From positions 120,234 through 184,233 of the forward strand of contig DEJG01000026.1 of the NCBI GenBank assembly GCA_002353295.1: DNA of 64,000 bases, given 5' to 3'. This DNA comes from Prevotella sp. UBA2754 (lineage in GTDB: Bacteria; Bacteroidota; Bacteroidia; Bacteroidales; Bacteroidaceae). How positions within the stretch are numbered: the first letter of the stretch is position 1; the number at the start of each line of letters is the position of its first letter. The notes below the pieces were generated by a model. That model did not search any database. It was not told the DNA's origin and saw nothing but the letters and a program-made list of their open reading frames with translations. Positions 37,472 to 47,400 of the stretch are shown one piece after another. A program made the position numbers and the translations under genes.

Positions 37472-37515
37472 TATGCTGTTTTGGTGAGGAGGGAATTTTT
37501 ATTGTTTATAATGTT

Positions 37516-37552
37516 CAAAAGATGCCACGACTAATTTGCGTGGCATCTTTTT
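37516..37552. terminator. Bidirectional hairpin between susD A and the DUF6057-like gene
   Basis: AAAAGATGCCACG pairs with CGTGGCATCTTTT around a short loop, with T runs in both directions. It probably attenuates the susC A-susD A transcript before the downstream pair. Confidence 0.85.
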
Positions 37553-37573
37553 AGAATGATATCAATAACTTAC

Positions 37574-39544
37574 TTATCTGTAAGCTTCGTTCTGATCACA
37601 AGCTGGGTTCTTAATCAGCTCATCCTGTGGGATAGGCATATCCATCTTGCGGATATCGAAGTCGAATGAGCGGAAGGTGCGCCATACCGAAAGTTGAGCT
37701 TCACCAGTTTCATAGCCATAACCCTTTGGATAGTTGTGCTCAATGTGGTCAGCAATGTAGCCAGACTTAATCAAGTCAGGTGTCAATGACCACTCTGCAT
37801 TGAGTTCCTTACGACGCTCCTCGTTAACTGCAACCTTCCAAACATCTGAAGAGAAGCCCTTCTCTGCCTTCAACTTGGTATAGTATGTTTGAGCATCCTC
37901 TGGAGTATTACCATTACTTCCGAATGGAATAGGATACCAGGTATCAGTATTAGCAGGAAGTGTATAATCGCCGAAACCATCATCACCAGGAGTTCCCAAC
38001 CAATCTTTCAGATTGATATAATACTTGTTATAAGTCTTGGCCAGATCTGCTTCTTTTCCGTCCTCAAGGATACCCCAAGCACGCTGACGCAACTTGTTAA
38101 TCTGAGCCCAACCACTAGTAGCGTCACCAGTGCGGAAACAGCACTCTGCATAGTCAAGCATCACGTTTGCCAGACGTTTCATGTAGATGTGGTCTGGCAG
38201 CCATTGGTCGTTCCAACGGTGTGTACCACGTCCATTACGCCAGTGCTTCGTAGAATAAACAGTTGGCTGAATATCAGAGGGAACACGATGGAAAGTTCCG
38301 TAACCTACAAATTCCTGGGCGAATGGATTGAATCCGATTGGGCAGTTAGGATCATATACTGCATTACCCTCTTGTCCAGCAATTGGTGTGCCTAAGTACT
38401 TTGCATTGTTGGGGTTTGCAATCCAAGCGTCTGGTGTAAAGCTCTGCTTCCAACGGCTCTTGATATCACGTCCCTCTTCTTTTCCAATACGGTCAAGTTC
38501 TGACTCTGGAATACATGCTGTAACCAGAGAACCATCACGACGCTTGTCACCTGGCTCGTAAGCATCATACAGCTCGTAAGAGCAAGCGTATGTACCCCAA
38601 GCACCATTAGAAGGTGCAGCATAGTAGAAGCCTGTCCATCCGTGAGCCTCTGACATCTTAGAAGCATCCCAGCTACCCCACTGGTCGCCCTCGTTAAGAA
38701 CAACCTGCCAAATAGCTTCATTTCCCCATGCTACATCTGCATCAAACAATGTAGTGAAAGAGGGATTCAAGTAATAGATGTCAGTCTTGTCAAGAATCTG
38801 CTTGAATGCTGCCTTGGCTTCGTTGTAATAGTCGTTACCAGTACGATAAGACTTCCACATATAAGCATCACCTAAGTAAGCCAGAGCCATACCCTTAGTG
38901 CAACGTCCATACTGTCCATTGTAAGGTTTCCAATCCAACAAATCGGCTGCTGCCTTAAAGTCTTCAATGATGAAGTCCCACATCTCTTCGTAGGTTTGAG
39001 CACGTTCTTTCGTCGGAGTGTTAGTATAATTTTCTCCAGTACCCAGCATAGGCACACGACCGAAAGTAGTAGCTAACCACTGATACTGATAGCCGCGAAG
39101 CGCACGAGCCTCACCCTCACATGTTTTCTTCACTGCATCTGAAAGTCCTTCTGCAGCTTCCAGACCTGTCAAGAAGTCATTACAACGTGCAATGGCTGCA
39201 TAAGCATGGCGCCATCCGTCATTCAACTCGGTGGTCTGAGCGTTCCAACCTTGACGGCAGAAAGCAGCATCCCAACCAGATGCCTGCGAATCCATTGATG
39301 GGTGAGAGGTCGTAAATACATATGGTTTATACGGGTCAGCATTATGACCTGAGGTTGCACTTGGCAACATCAAATCGTAGCAACCTGTCAAAGATGCCAA
39401 GGCGTTCTCATCACTCTCGTAAGCCGATTCCTGTGGCAAAATAGAGTAATGGGTTACTTCAAGGAACTTGTCGTTGTTACAGGAAGAGAAACCAGCCAGA
39501 ACCAGTGCTCCTGCAAGCAAACTATATATTGATTTTCTTTTCAT
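37574..39544 (-). CDS. SusD-family nutrient-binding lipoprotein (pair A)
   Basis: A 656-residue surface lipoprotein with lipobox GFSSC (Cys22), partner of SusC A. SusD marks are NNDKFLEVTHYSILPQESAY after the lipid anchor, EGEARALRGYQYQWLATTFGRVPM in the TPR helices, and the C-terminal VNEERRKELNAEWSLTPDLIKSG and FDFDIRKMDMPIPQDELIKNP. It caps the SusC barrel and captures glycan. It is closely related to the SusD at 47662-49611, but the glycan-facing middle differs. The signal-peptide start follows SusC A by about 50 nt. Confidence 0.95.
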   Translation of the reverse strand: MKRKSIYSLLAGALVLAGFSSCNNDKFLEVTHYSILPQESAYESDENALASLTGCYDLMLPSATSGHNADPYKPYVFTTSHPSMDSQASGWDAAFCRQGWNAQTTELNDGWRHAYAAIARCNDFLTGLEAAEGLSDAVKKTCEGEARALRGYQYQWLATTFGRVPMLGTGENYTNTPTKERAQTYEEMWDFIIEDFKAAADLLDWKPYNGQYGRCTKGMALAYLGDAYMWKSYRTGNDYYNEAKAAFKQILDKTDIYYLNPSFTTLFDADVAWGNEAIWQVVLNEGDQWGSWDASKMSEAHGWTGFYYAAPSNGAWGTYACSYELYDAYEPGDKRRDGSLVTACIPESELDRIGKEEGRDIKSRWKQSFTPDAWIANPNNAKYLGTPIAGQEGNAVYDPNCPIGFNPFAQEFVGYGTFHRVPSDIQPTVYSTKHWRNGRGTHRWNDQWLPDHIYMKRLANVMLDYAECCFRTGDATSGWAQINKLRQRAWGILEDGKEADLAKTYNKYYINLKDWLGTPGDDGFGDYTLPANTDTWYPIPFGSNGNTPEDAQTYYTKLKAEKGFSSDVWKVAVNEERRKELNAEWSLTPDLIKSGYIADHIEHNYPKGYGYETGEAQLSVWRTFRSFDFDIRKMDMPIPQDELIKNPACDQNEAYR

Positions 39545-39595
39545 AATAAAGTCTTTTATGTTTATTTCGTCTTAATCTTTATTATTAATAATGTA

Positions 39596-42500
39596 TTAGA
39601 ACGTAACGTTCACACCCAGTGTATAGGTACGTGGCATTGGGTAACGACCAGTGTCAAGACCTGTGTAGAGCACTGAACCCTGACCAACCTCAGGATCTCC
39701 ATACTTGTTGTAAGGAGAAATAGTAGCAAGATTAGAGATGGACAGATATACACGTGCATTCTGAATCAAGAGTTTCTTAGCAATCTCACGTGGCAGGGTG
39801 TAACCAATCTGTACGTTAGAGATACGGAGGAAGTTACCGTTCTTTACCCATGCACTTGAAGCACGCATGTTGTGACCGGTATCTCTGATTGACAGACGAG
39901 GCATTGTTCCGTTAGGATTATTGATTGGATGCCAAGCTGCAGCAGCAACTTCTGACAAGATGTTAGGTGTAGTACCATCATCAGAGCAGAACATGTTGCT
40001 TAGACGCATAGCTGAGTATGAGAAGATATCCTGTCCGAATACACCATACATGTAAACGGAGAAGTCCCAGTTCTTATAGGTAGCACCGAGGTTGATACCA
40101 TAGTTCAGGGTTGGGAAACCGTTACCAAGAACTACCATATCCTTCTCATCCAGGATACCGTCATTATTGACATCTTCGAAGATGTAATCGCCCAACTTAG
40201 CAGCGGCATCACCAGTCTCATGAGGATACTTCAAAACTTCTTTTGTTGTACCGTCTTCAAGTGTGATGGTCTTAGTTTCAGTAAACTGAGATTCGTTCGT
40301 ATAAATACCAGCTACGCGATAACCATAGAATGAACCTACAGCCTCACCTTCCTTACAGATAGAGTGGTTACCCCAGTAATAACCAGAAGCAGCACCTACA
40401 GCACCTGTGTTAGAACCGTCACCAGTTCCCTGACCAGAAGAGTCTGAGTTGGTGTTGTAGAGAGGATCACCCATCTTCTTAACTTTGTTCTTCAGTGTTG
40501 AACCAGTCAGTTTGGCACTGATAGTCCAATCTTTGTTGAGACGCTTGTGATAGTCAAGGCTAAACTCGAATCCTTTGTTCTCAATCTCACCATAGTTTGT
40601 ATATACATTGGTGAAACCTGTTGAAGAACGTACCTGACGATAGAGCAGCAAGTCCTTAGAAGTACGGATGAAGTAATCCAAACCGACATTCAAATCACCA
40701 TTCAACAGACCGAAGTCAAGACCAATGTTCCACTGCTCGTTGGTCTCCCACTTTAGGTTAGTATCAACCAGTGGAGAATAGAAACCAGTGTCGAATGTCA
40801 TACCATTCCATTTACCCATTCCCTGACCGGCACCATAGTAAGAGTACTTAACATTCTGAGAAGACAAACCGGCTACAGCCAAGTCGGTAGCACCACCAGA
40901 GTTACCTGTCTGACCCCAACCGAGGCGAAGTTTCAGGTTGCTAACCCATTTCACATTCTTCATGAATGGCTCTTCAGAAATACGCCAAGATGCTGCTACT
41001 GATGGGAAAGTACCCCAACGGTTACCAGAACCGAAGTTAGAGCTACCGTCACGACGCAGAGTTGCTGTCAGGTTATAACGGCTCATCAAGCTATATGCAA
41101 CACGACCGAAGTAAGAAATACCGCGAGTCTCCAAGTTCAAAGCACCGCCTGCACCAAGAGAAGAAGGATCCTTCGTCAGATTAACGTTACGGTTATCCTT
41201 ACTCCAGAAGTCACGAGCTGAAGCTGATGTCCACTGACCATAGTAGCGAGAAACCTCATTACCGAGCATCACGGTCAAATCGTGCATGTCATTCTTCCAG
41301 TTATAGGTCAAGGTATTCTGGATATCCAGTGTCTGACCTTCACTGTTGCTAACGCTGAACTCGTAAGCATTCTCATTACGTGGGTTGTAGTAAGCAGGAC
41401 CTCCCTGTGTAACATCGATAGCAGCACCATTGTAGTAGTTCACACGCTTGATACCACCAGAGAAGTTATTGCCTGACGATGTACTGTAATCGTAAGAAAT
41501 CAAGGTCTTCCAAGTGAGTCCCTTCAATGGAGTGATTGCCAAGTATGCACTTGCCAAGGTACGGTTACTGCGGTTGCGCCCAGCAAGTTCCATCTGCTTA
41601 GCGTACATGTTACCCAGAGTAGTTCCCCAGAAACCGTCATTGACGTCCTTACCACCAAGAACTTCACCGTAAGTTCCATCAGGATTTACAACATTTGGAG
41701 AAATGTGTGTGTTTGCAGGAACACCATCGTACGTTGCAGCACTTAAAGTAACGAAATCCATGGTAGGACATGCAAAAGCGTAGTCACGCAGAGAAGACAG
41801 GTTACCGAAGTTACCTACAGAGTTGTTAGAACCATGAGAGTCTGTGTGCATCCAACTCAGGTCTGCACCGAATTCCAAGTACTTATTCACCTGAGATTTC
41901 ACATTGGCACGAGCATTGATACGCTGATACTGAGTGTTAACAACAACACCGCTGTTACGCAGGAAACCTACAGAAGCACTATACTGTGTCTTTTCGTTAC
42001 CACCAGAAGCTGAAACATTGTACTGCTGTTTGAAACCTGTGCGAGTCATCACGTCAAGCCAGTCAATATACTTACGCTTGCCATCGTATGCCTCGCCCCA
42101 AATTGGGTTCAAGATATCGCCGCCGTCGTTAGCACGTGCTGTACGGATGTTAGCAGCATACTGATCGAGGCTACATACATCAAGTCCACCAGGAGCTGTC
42201 TGGATACCGAAGTCAGCTGAAATGCTGATGTTTGTAACACCCTTAGTACCATGTTTAGTGGTAATCATCACAACACCATTGGCACCTGCTGAACCGTAGA
42301 TAGCGGTTGCAGAGGCATCCTTCAAAATCTCAATGCTCTCAATGTCGGCAGGGTTGATGAAGTTGGCGTTTGTACCAACCATCACACCATCAACAACATA
42401 CAGAGGAGAAGCATTACCGTTAATGGTGGCGACACCACGAATACGTACGGCAGCGTTAGCATCAGGAGCACCGTCCTGCATGGTAACCATCACACCAGGA

Positions 42501-42949
42501 GCAGCACCCTGCAATCCCTGAGCGATGTTCGTTGGAGCACGCTTCATCATCTCGGCAGTGTTGACAGATGCAACAGATCCGGAGATGTCGCTCTTCTTCA
42601 TGGTACCGTAACCGATAACAACCACGTCGTTCAGAGTGGTGTTGTCTTCCTTCAGCGTAATGTTGATAGTTGAACGTCCACCTACATTTACGGTCTGGGT
42701 TACATAACCTACGTAGGAGAAACTCAAGGTAGCGTTGGAGGCAGCCTTTACGCTGTAATTACCGTCGAAATCGGTAATAGCACCTTCATTGCTTCCTTGT
42801 ACTTTGACGGTGGCGCCGATAACGGGTTCGCCAGCTTCGTCACTTACAATTCCCTTCACAATGCTTTGAGCCAGAGCTCCCATTGGGAACAAACAAAGCA
42901 GGAATAGAAGAACTAATGGCTTTTGGATTGAATTAATTTTTCGATTCAT
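39596..42949 (-). CDS. SusC-family TonB-linked outer-membrane transporter (pair A)
   Basis: A 1117-residue transporter. The signal peptide ends at ALAQS. A carboxypeptidase-like domain covers about 30-110 (IVKGIVSDEAGEPVIGATVKV), then the TonB-box region, a plug at about 115-230 (DVVVIGYGTMKKSDISG, SIEILKDASATAIYGSAGANGVV) and a barrel ending in YTLGVNVTF. It imports oligosaccharides with SusD. The first 39 coding bases are identical to the SusC at 44375, in opposite orientation. No consensus -7 box is visible in the roughly 100 bp upstream, so in this orientation it may be silent. Confidence 0.95.
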   Translation of the reverse strand: MNRKINSIQKPLVLLFLLCLFPMGALAQSIVKGIVSDEAGEPVIGATVKVQGSNEGAITDFDGNYSVKAASNATLSFSYVGYVTQTVNVGGRSTINITLKEDNTTLNDVVVIGYGTMKKSDISGSVASVNTAEMMKRAPTNIAQGLQGAAPGVMVTMQDGAPDANAAVRIRGVATINGNASPLYVVDGVMVGTNANFINPADIESIEILKDASATAIYGSAGANGVVMITTKHGTKGVTNISISADFGIQTAPGGLDVCSLDQYAANIRTARANDGGDILNPIWGEAYDGKRKYIDWLDVMTRTGFKQQYNVSASGGNEKTQYSASVGFLRNSGVVVNTQYQRINARANVKSQVNKYLEFGADLSWMHTDSHGSNNSVGNFGNLSSLRDYAFACPTMDFVTLSAATYDGVPANTHISPNVVNPDGTYGEVLGGKDVNDGFWGTTLGNMYAKQMELAGRNRSNRTLASAYLAITPLKGLTWKTLISYDYSTSSGNNFSGGIKRVNYYNGAAIDVTQGGPAYYNPRNENAYEFSVSNSEGQTLDIQNTLTYNWKNDMHDLTVMLGNEVSRYYGQWTSASARDFWSKDNRNVNLTKDPSSLGAGGALNLETRGISYFGRVAYSLMSRYNLTATLRRDGSSNFGSGNRWGTFPSVAASWRISEEPFMKNVKWVSNLKLRLGWGQTGNSGGATDLAVAGLSSQNVKYSYYGAGQGMGKWNGMTFDTGFYSPLVDTNLKWETNEQWNIGLDFGLLNGDLNVGLDYFIRTSKDLLLYRQVRSSTGFTNVYTNYGEIENKGFEFSLDYHKRLNKDWTISAKLTGSTLKNKVKKMGDPLYNTNSDSSGQGTGDGSNTGAVGAASGYYWGNHSICKEGEAVGSFYGYRVAGIYTNESQFTETKTITLEDGTTKEVLKYPHETGDAAAKLGDYIFEDVNNDGILDEKDMVVLGNGFPTLNYGINLGATYKNWDFSVYMYGVFGQDIFSYSAMRLSNMFCSDDGTTPNILSEVAAAAWHPINNPNGTMPRLSIRDTGHNMRASSAWVKNGNFLRISNVQIGYTLPREIAKKLLIQNARVYLSISNLATISPYNKYGDPEVGQGSVLYTGLDTGRYPMPRTYTLGVNVTF

Positions 42950-42965
42950 ACCTTAGTGATTTAAA
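42911..42965 (-). repeat. Inner inverted repeat, left arm (perfect 55 bp)
   Basis: Reverse complement of 44359-44413 without mismatch: 16 bases of leader, the ATG and the first 13 codons of susC A. Lower but still high identity continues into the coding region and about 25 bp further upstream, to 42991. Confidence 0.92.
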
Positions 42966-43016
42966 AAATATTATAAATAGACTTAAGTATTAAGATTGGA
43001 AATCGTATTTTTTTTA

Positions 43017-43024
43017 TATCTTTA
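43017..43024 (+). promoter_or_regulatory. Weak -7 box for the recombinase gene
   Basis: TATCTTTA differs from TAnnTTTG only at the last base and lies 29 nt before the ATG at 43053. Confidence 0.3.
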
Positions 43025-43052
43025 CCAAGTATTATAATCTAATAGCTATTTT

Positions 43053-43135
43053 ATGAAACAGAAGAAAAAAAAAGGCAGCTTCCCACGCTGCTTCAAGCAT
43101 TTGACGAGGACAATGAACTATTCCATCTTCGAGTG
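43053..43135 (+). other. Out-of-frame start region of the recombinase with an A9 tract
   Basis: The only ATG near the expected N-terminus is at 43053 (MKQKKKK, then a different frame). The recombinase frame is open from a TAG at 43043-43045 and encodes QLPTLLQAFDEDNELFHL before the GTG at 43133, a sequence that looks like genuine core-binding domain. The two frames meet at nine A residues, 43065-43073. Ten or seven A residues, or slippage on the tract, would join the ATG to the recombinase frame. Confidence 0.7.
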
Positions 43136-44068
43136 GGAAAGGACAGGTCCAAACATTCGTATATTATTATGGTACGCGCGAGAGGTTATGTCGCAGATTT
43201 TCTCAAATCGTGGGAAAATCGGGAAGATATCCCCTTGGAAGAACTCCAGTTGGAATTCCTGCAACGGTTCAGTATCTATCTCAGCGTGGCACGCAATTTA
43301 CACCGAGGCACCATCTGGCTCAACTGCATGATGCTGAAAGGAGTGGTACAAAGAGCCCACAGACGTGGGCTGATTCCTGTGAGTCCTTTTGCCGAATTTC
43401 ATATTCCAAAGAATATCGGTGAACGAGAATTCCTTTCAGAGGAAGAAGTACAGCGACTGATAGCACATCGGTTTGAAAAACCATTAGATGCCTATGTCAG
43501 AGACATCTTCGTATTCTCTGCCTTGACGGGTATGTCGTTTGTGGATATTCGCCAGTTACAGAAATCAGAGATTATGGAAATTGACGGTCACCAATGGATT
43601 GTCTCTGAACGGAAGAAAACGGGCATTCCTTTCCGTGTCCGGCTGATGGAACAACCACTGACCATCATTCACCGCTATCAATCGGAAGGGCGTGACCTCA
43701 TCTTCGACAGGTGTGAATACCACACAGTGTCCAAGCATCTGCCTGCCGTCCTACGAGCATGTGGCGTCAGCAAACATATTTCCTTTCACTGTGCTCGCCA
43801 CACGTTCGCCATCATGGCGCTCAATAACGGGATGCCCATCGAGAGTGTCAGCCGCATTTTAGGACACTCCAATATCACTACCACACAGATATATGCCAAA
43901 ATCACCATGAAAAAACTAGACGGTGATTTTTTACGCCTGGAGCATGGCTTATCATCAATTTTTAGTACAAAGAAGAAATCGGGACTCAAAAGTAGACTTA
44001 AAAATCTGATATTGTCTATTTTACACTTACTTCGCCACGAAAACGTTTACGTTAATAAATGTAAATGA
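43133..44068 (+). CDS. Tyrosine recombinase (Bacteroidetes invertase-type), N-terminus shifted out of frame
   Basis: A site-specific recombinase. From the GTG at 43133 it has 311 residues: part of the SAM-like core-binding domain, then a catalytic domain from about residue 98. Active-site marks are the Lys region ERKKTG (161-162), HCAR (His219, Arg222), LGH (His245) and the nucleophile Tyr254 in TTTQIYAKI. The first catalytic Arg is replaced within ALTGMSFVD, with Ser135 near the Arg position; IntDOT-type enzymes likewise lack this Arg. The arm-binding N-terminal domain of larger relatives is absent. The true N-terminus lies upstream across the A9 tract. It is located between the inverted repeats of the two susC genes, as invertases usually are. 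Confidence 0.88.
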   Translation: MGKDRSKHSYIIMVRARGYVADFLKSWENREDIPLEELQLEFLQRFSIYLSVARNLHRGTIWLNCMMLKGVVQRAHRRGLIPVSPFAEFHIPKNIGEREFLSEEEVQRLIAHRFEKPLDAYVRDIFVFSALTGMSFVDIRQLQKSEIMEIDGHQWIVSERKKTGIPFRVRLMEQPLTIIHRYQSEGRDLIFDRCEYHTVSKHLPAVLRACGVSKHISFHCARHTFAIMALNNGMPIESVSRILGHSNITTTQIYAKITMKKLDGDFLRLEHGLSSIFSTKKKSGLKSRLKNLILSILHLLRHENVYVNKCK

Positions 44069-44134
44069 AGTGAAATTATTAAAAATTTTTGCGAAAATAG
44101 CATTGGTTTTTAATGTCAGTTAGCAAAAATTTAT

Positions 44135-44142
44135 TAGTTTTG
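44135..44142 (+). promoter_or_regulatory. -7 box reading into susC B
   Basis: TAGTTTTG, an exact consensus match, gives a start near 44149 and a leader of about 225 nt. It is the only good promoter facing either susC inside the inverted repeats. The -33 region (TTTT at 44107-44110) is only partial. Confidence 0.6.
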
Positions 44143-44220
44143 CATCCAGAAACTGCAAATATGCGGTGATTGTCGAAATATCTATTAACAAAACTTTATA
44201 ATAACAACTAAAAACTATGC

Positions 44221-44300
44221 CATAAGAGAAAGGAATACATCACCATTGCGGGTCCCAGGGGCTTGGCGTGGATGGGTGAATAGCCCAGCTAACTTATTTT
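44221..44300 (+). other. GC-rich, possibly structured leader element before susC B
   Basis: The 306-bp gap between recombinase and susC B is AT-rich except for this block. Possible pairings include CACCAT with ATGGGTG (one bulge), GGGCT with AGCCC, and CCCA with TGGG, some mutually exclusive. It has no open frame of note and is absent upstream of susC A. It matches no RNA family I recognise. Confidence 0.45.
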
Positions 44301-44358
44301 TACAACGTAAAATATATATTATCTAAGAAAAATACTTAAGTCTATTTATATAATTTTC

Positions 44359-44413
44359 TTTAAATCACTAAGGTATGAATCGAAAAATTAATTCAATCCA
44401 AAAGCCATTAGTT
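44359..44413 (+). repeat. Inner inverted repeat, right arm (perfect 55 bp)
   Basis: Identical to the reverse complement of 42911-42965. It spans the last 16 leader bases and the first 13 codons of susC B. A shorter AATACTTAAG block at 44331 is also shared, extending the arm outward with a few mismatches. Confidence 0.92.
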
Positions 44414-47400
44414 TTCCTGTTCCTGCTTTGTTTGTTCCCACTGGGAGCTTTGGCTCAAAGCATTGTGAAAGGAACTGTAAATGACGAGTCAGGTCAGCCT
44501 ATTATCGGCGCCACCGTCAAAGTGCAGGGAAGCAATGAAGGCGCCATTACCGATTTCGACGGTAATTTCAGCGTAAAGGCTGCCTCCAACGCTACCCTGA
44601 GTTTCTCCTATGTTGGCTATGTCAGCCAGAATGTTGCTGTTAATGGCAGAAGCACCATTAACGTAACAATGGCAGAAGACACCAACACGCTGAACGACGT
44701 AGTCGTGATCGGTTACGGTACCATGAAGAAGAGCGATATCTCCGGATCTGTTGCTACTATCAACATGGAGCAGATGGAACGTAAGGTTCCTACTAACATC
44801 GCTCAGGCTCTGCAAGGTGCTGCTGCCGGTGTGATGGTAACCAATCAGGACGGTGCTCCTGGTTCAAAGTCAGCCATCCGTATCCGTGGTATCGGTACCA
44901 TCAACGGTGACGCTCAGCCGCTGTATGTTGTGGATGGTGTGCAGGTTGGTAACAATGCCGACTTTGTGAACCCTGCCGACATTCAGAGCATAGAGGTATT
45001 GAAGGATGCTTCTGCTACCGCTATTTACGGTTCTGCAGGTGCCAACGGTGTCATCATGATTACCACCAAGCATGGTCAGAAGGGTAAGATGAACGTTAAT
45101 ATTTCTGCTGATTTCGGTATTCAGACTTTACCTTGGAAACTTAATACTCTGCAGGGCGACGACTATGCACGCTCTATCCGTGAGTCAAAGGCTAATGACG
45201 GTGCTACACTGAACAACCAGATCTGGGCTGAGGCTTACGACGGCAAGCGCAACCTGATTGACTGGCAGGACCAGATGTATCGCACTGGTTTCCGTCAGCA
45301 GTATGGTATCTCTGCAAGTGGCGGTACTGACAAGACTCAGTATAACTTCTCATTGGGATACTTGAGCAATAAGGGTATCATTGTGAACACCAAGTATGAC
45401 CGCCTGACAGCTCGTGCAGGCGTGAAGTCAAAGGTGAACGACTACATTGAGTTCGGTGGTGACATCAACTACATGTATTCTACTGTTAAAGGTAATAACA
45501 TCGGTTTGGGTAACAATGCCAACCTGTCTTCACAGCGTGATATTGCCCAGATGGCTCCATCACTGGACTACATCGACAACACAACTGGTGAACACATTAA
45601 GGTGAATGTGGTGAATCCTGACGGGACATTTGGTGCTGGTACAGCTCCAACACCTGATGGTTGGGAAGGTATGACAGCCGGTGCTCAGAACCCATACGCT
45701 TCTCAGATGGAAATTGGGCGTGAGACTCGTAACTCTCGCATCTCTATCAATCCTTATATCGACATTACACTGTTGAACCTGAAGGAGCACAAGTTGAACT
45801 TGCACTCTATCGCTTCATGGACACAGACAAACTCTGATAATGATGAGTTCTCCGGTATGTACAGACGTTATAATAATGTTGGTGGCAGAATGATGTCAGT
45901 GAACTATGAGGGTCGCGATAAGGAGTACTACAACTTCGGACTTGGTCATAGCAAAGGCCTCTCTCAGAGCATCGAAACTTATCTGACCTATAACTGGAAT
46001 ACAGACTTCCACAACCTGACCTTCATGATCGGTAACACCGTCAGCAAATATAAAGGTTCATGGGTAAGTGCAAGTGGTCATACATTCCTGTCTCCTGACA
46101 ACCGTCAGATTTCGCTCGCTGAGACGATTAACCCAGGTAATGGTGGCTTCAATGCTGAGACTAAGACTATTTCTTACTATGGACGTTTGATTTACAGCCT
46201 CTTCGATCGCTACATTTTGACTACCACACTGCGTCGTGACGGTTCTTCAAACTTCTCATCCAACCATCGTTGGGGTACCTTCCCATCAGTAGCAGCTGCA
46301 TGGCGTATTACTGAGGAACCGTTCATGAAGAATGTGAAGTGGCTCAACAACGCTAAACTGCGTGTCGGTTGGGGTCAGACAGGTAACGCCGGTGGTATCG
46401 CAGGTCGTTCTACCTACGCACTTACTTCGGTTAACACCAAGTATCAGTTCTATAAAGAAGGTATGGGCGGTGGTCCTGGTGGCGATTTCACTCGTGTACA
46501 GGGATTCTATGCTCCTCTGGTAGATCCAGATTTGAAGTGGGAGACTAACGAGCAGTTGAACTTCGGTCTCGACCTCGGTTTCCTGAATGGTGACTTGAAC
46601 ATCACATTGGACTACTTCACCCGTAAGACCAAGGACTTGCTGATTGAGCGTCAGATTCGTCCATCGGCTGGTAATAGTTCTATCTACACCAACTTCGGTC
46701 AGATTAACAACTACGGTTTCGAGTTCTCTGTAAACTATAACAAGCGTCTGAACAAGGACTGGACTATCAACGTTGCCTTCAACGGTTCTACTTTGAAGAA
46801 CGAAATCAAGAAGATGGGTGCTGCCTATACCGCAACCTGCTCAGGTGGTAACGGCACTTATTCTGCTGATGATATTGACGGTTCTAACATGGGTGCTATC
46901 AGTGGTACTGGTTTCCAGTGGAACGACCACTCTATCTGTACTGAAGGCGAGGCCGTAGGTTCTTACTATGGCTGGAGAGTTGATCACATCATTAAGACTG
47001 ATGAAGACTTGGCTAAAGCTAAGGCTCAGGGACAGAACGCCCAGAAGGGTGACTATCTCTTTAAGGATCTTGATGGTAACGGCACCTTGGATGATGGCGA
47101 CCGCACCATTCTCGGCAATGGTCTTCCTTCATTCAACTATGGTCTGAATATCAGTGCAACCTACAAGAACTGGGACTTCAGCATCTACACTCATGGTGTA
47201 TTCGGTATGGACATCCTGTCGTACTCAAAGATGCGTATGAGCATCATGAACCCATCTGATGACTCATGGACACCTGCTCTTAGCAAAGACAGCTATGCAG
47301 CTATGTGGAGTGAGCAGAATCCTGGTGGAACAATGGCTCGTCTGACTCGTCTTGATAACAACAAAAACAGCCGCGTCAGCGATGCTTGGATTGAGAACGG

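Noticed and set aside
43053..43331. A 92-residue reading frame starting MKQKKKK as a separate gene
   Set aside because: After the A9 tract it overlaps the recombinase in another frame and its residues have no family character, whereas the recombinase frame does. Only its ATG and first codons are likely to matter.
44221..44300. The GC-rich leader block as a tRNA or known riboswitch
   Set aside because: No cloverleaf, T loop or conserved riboswitch blocks could be found.
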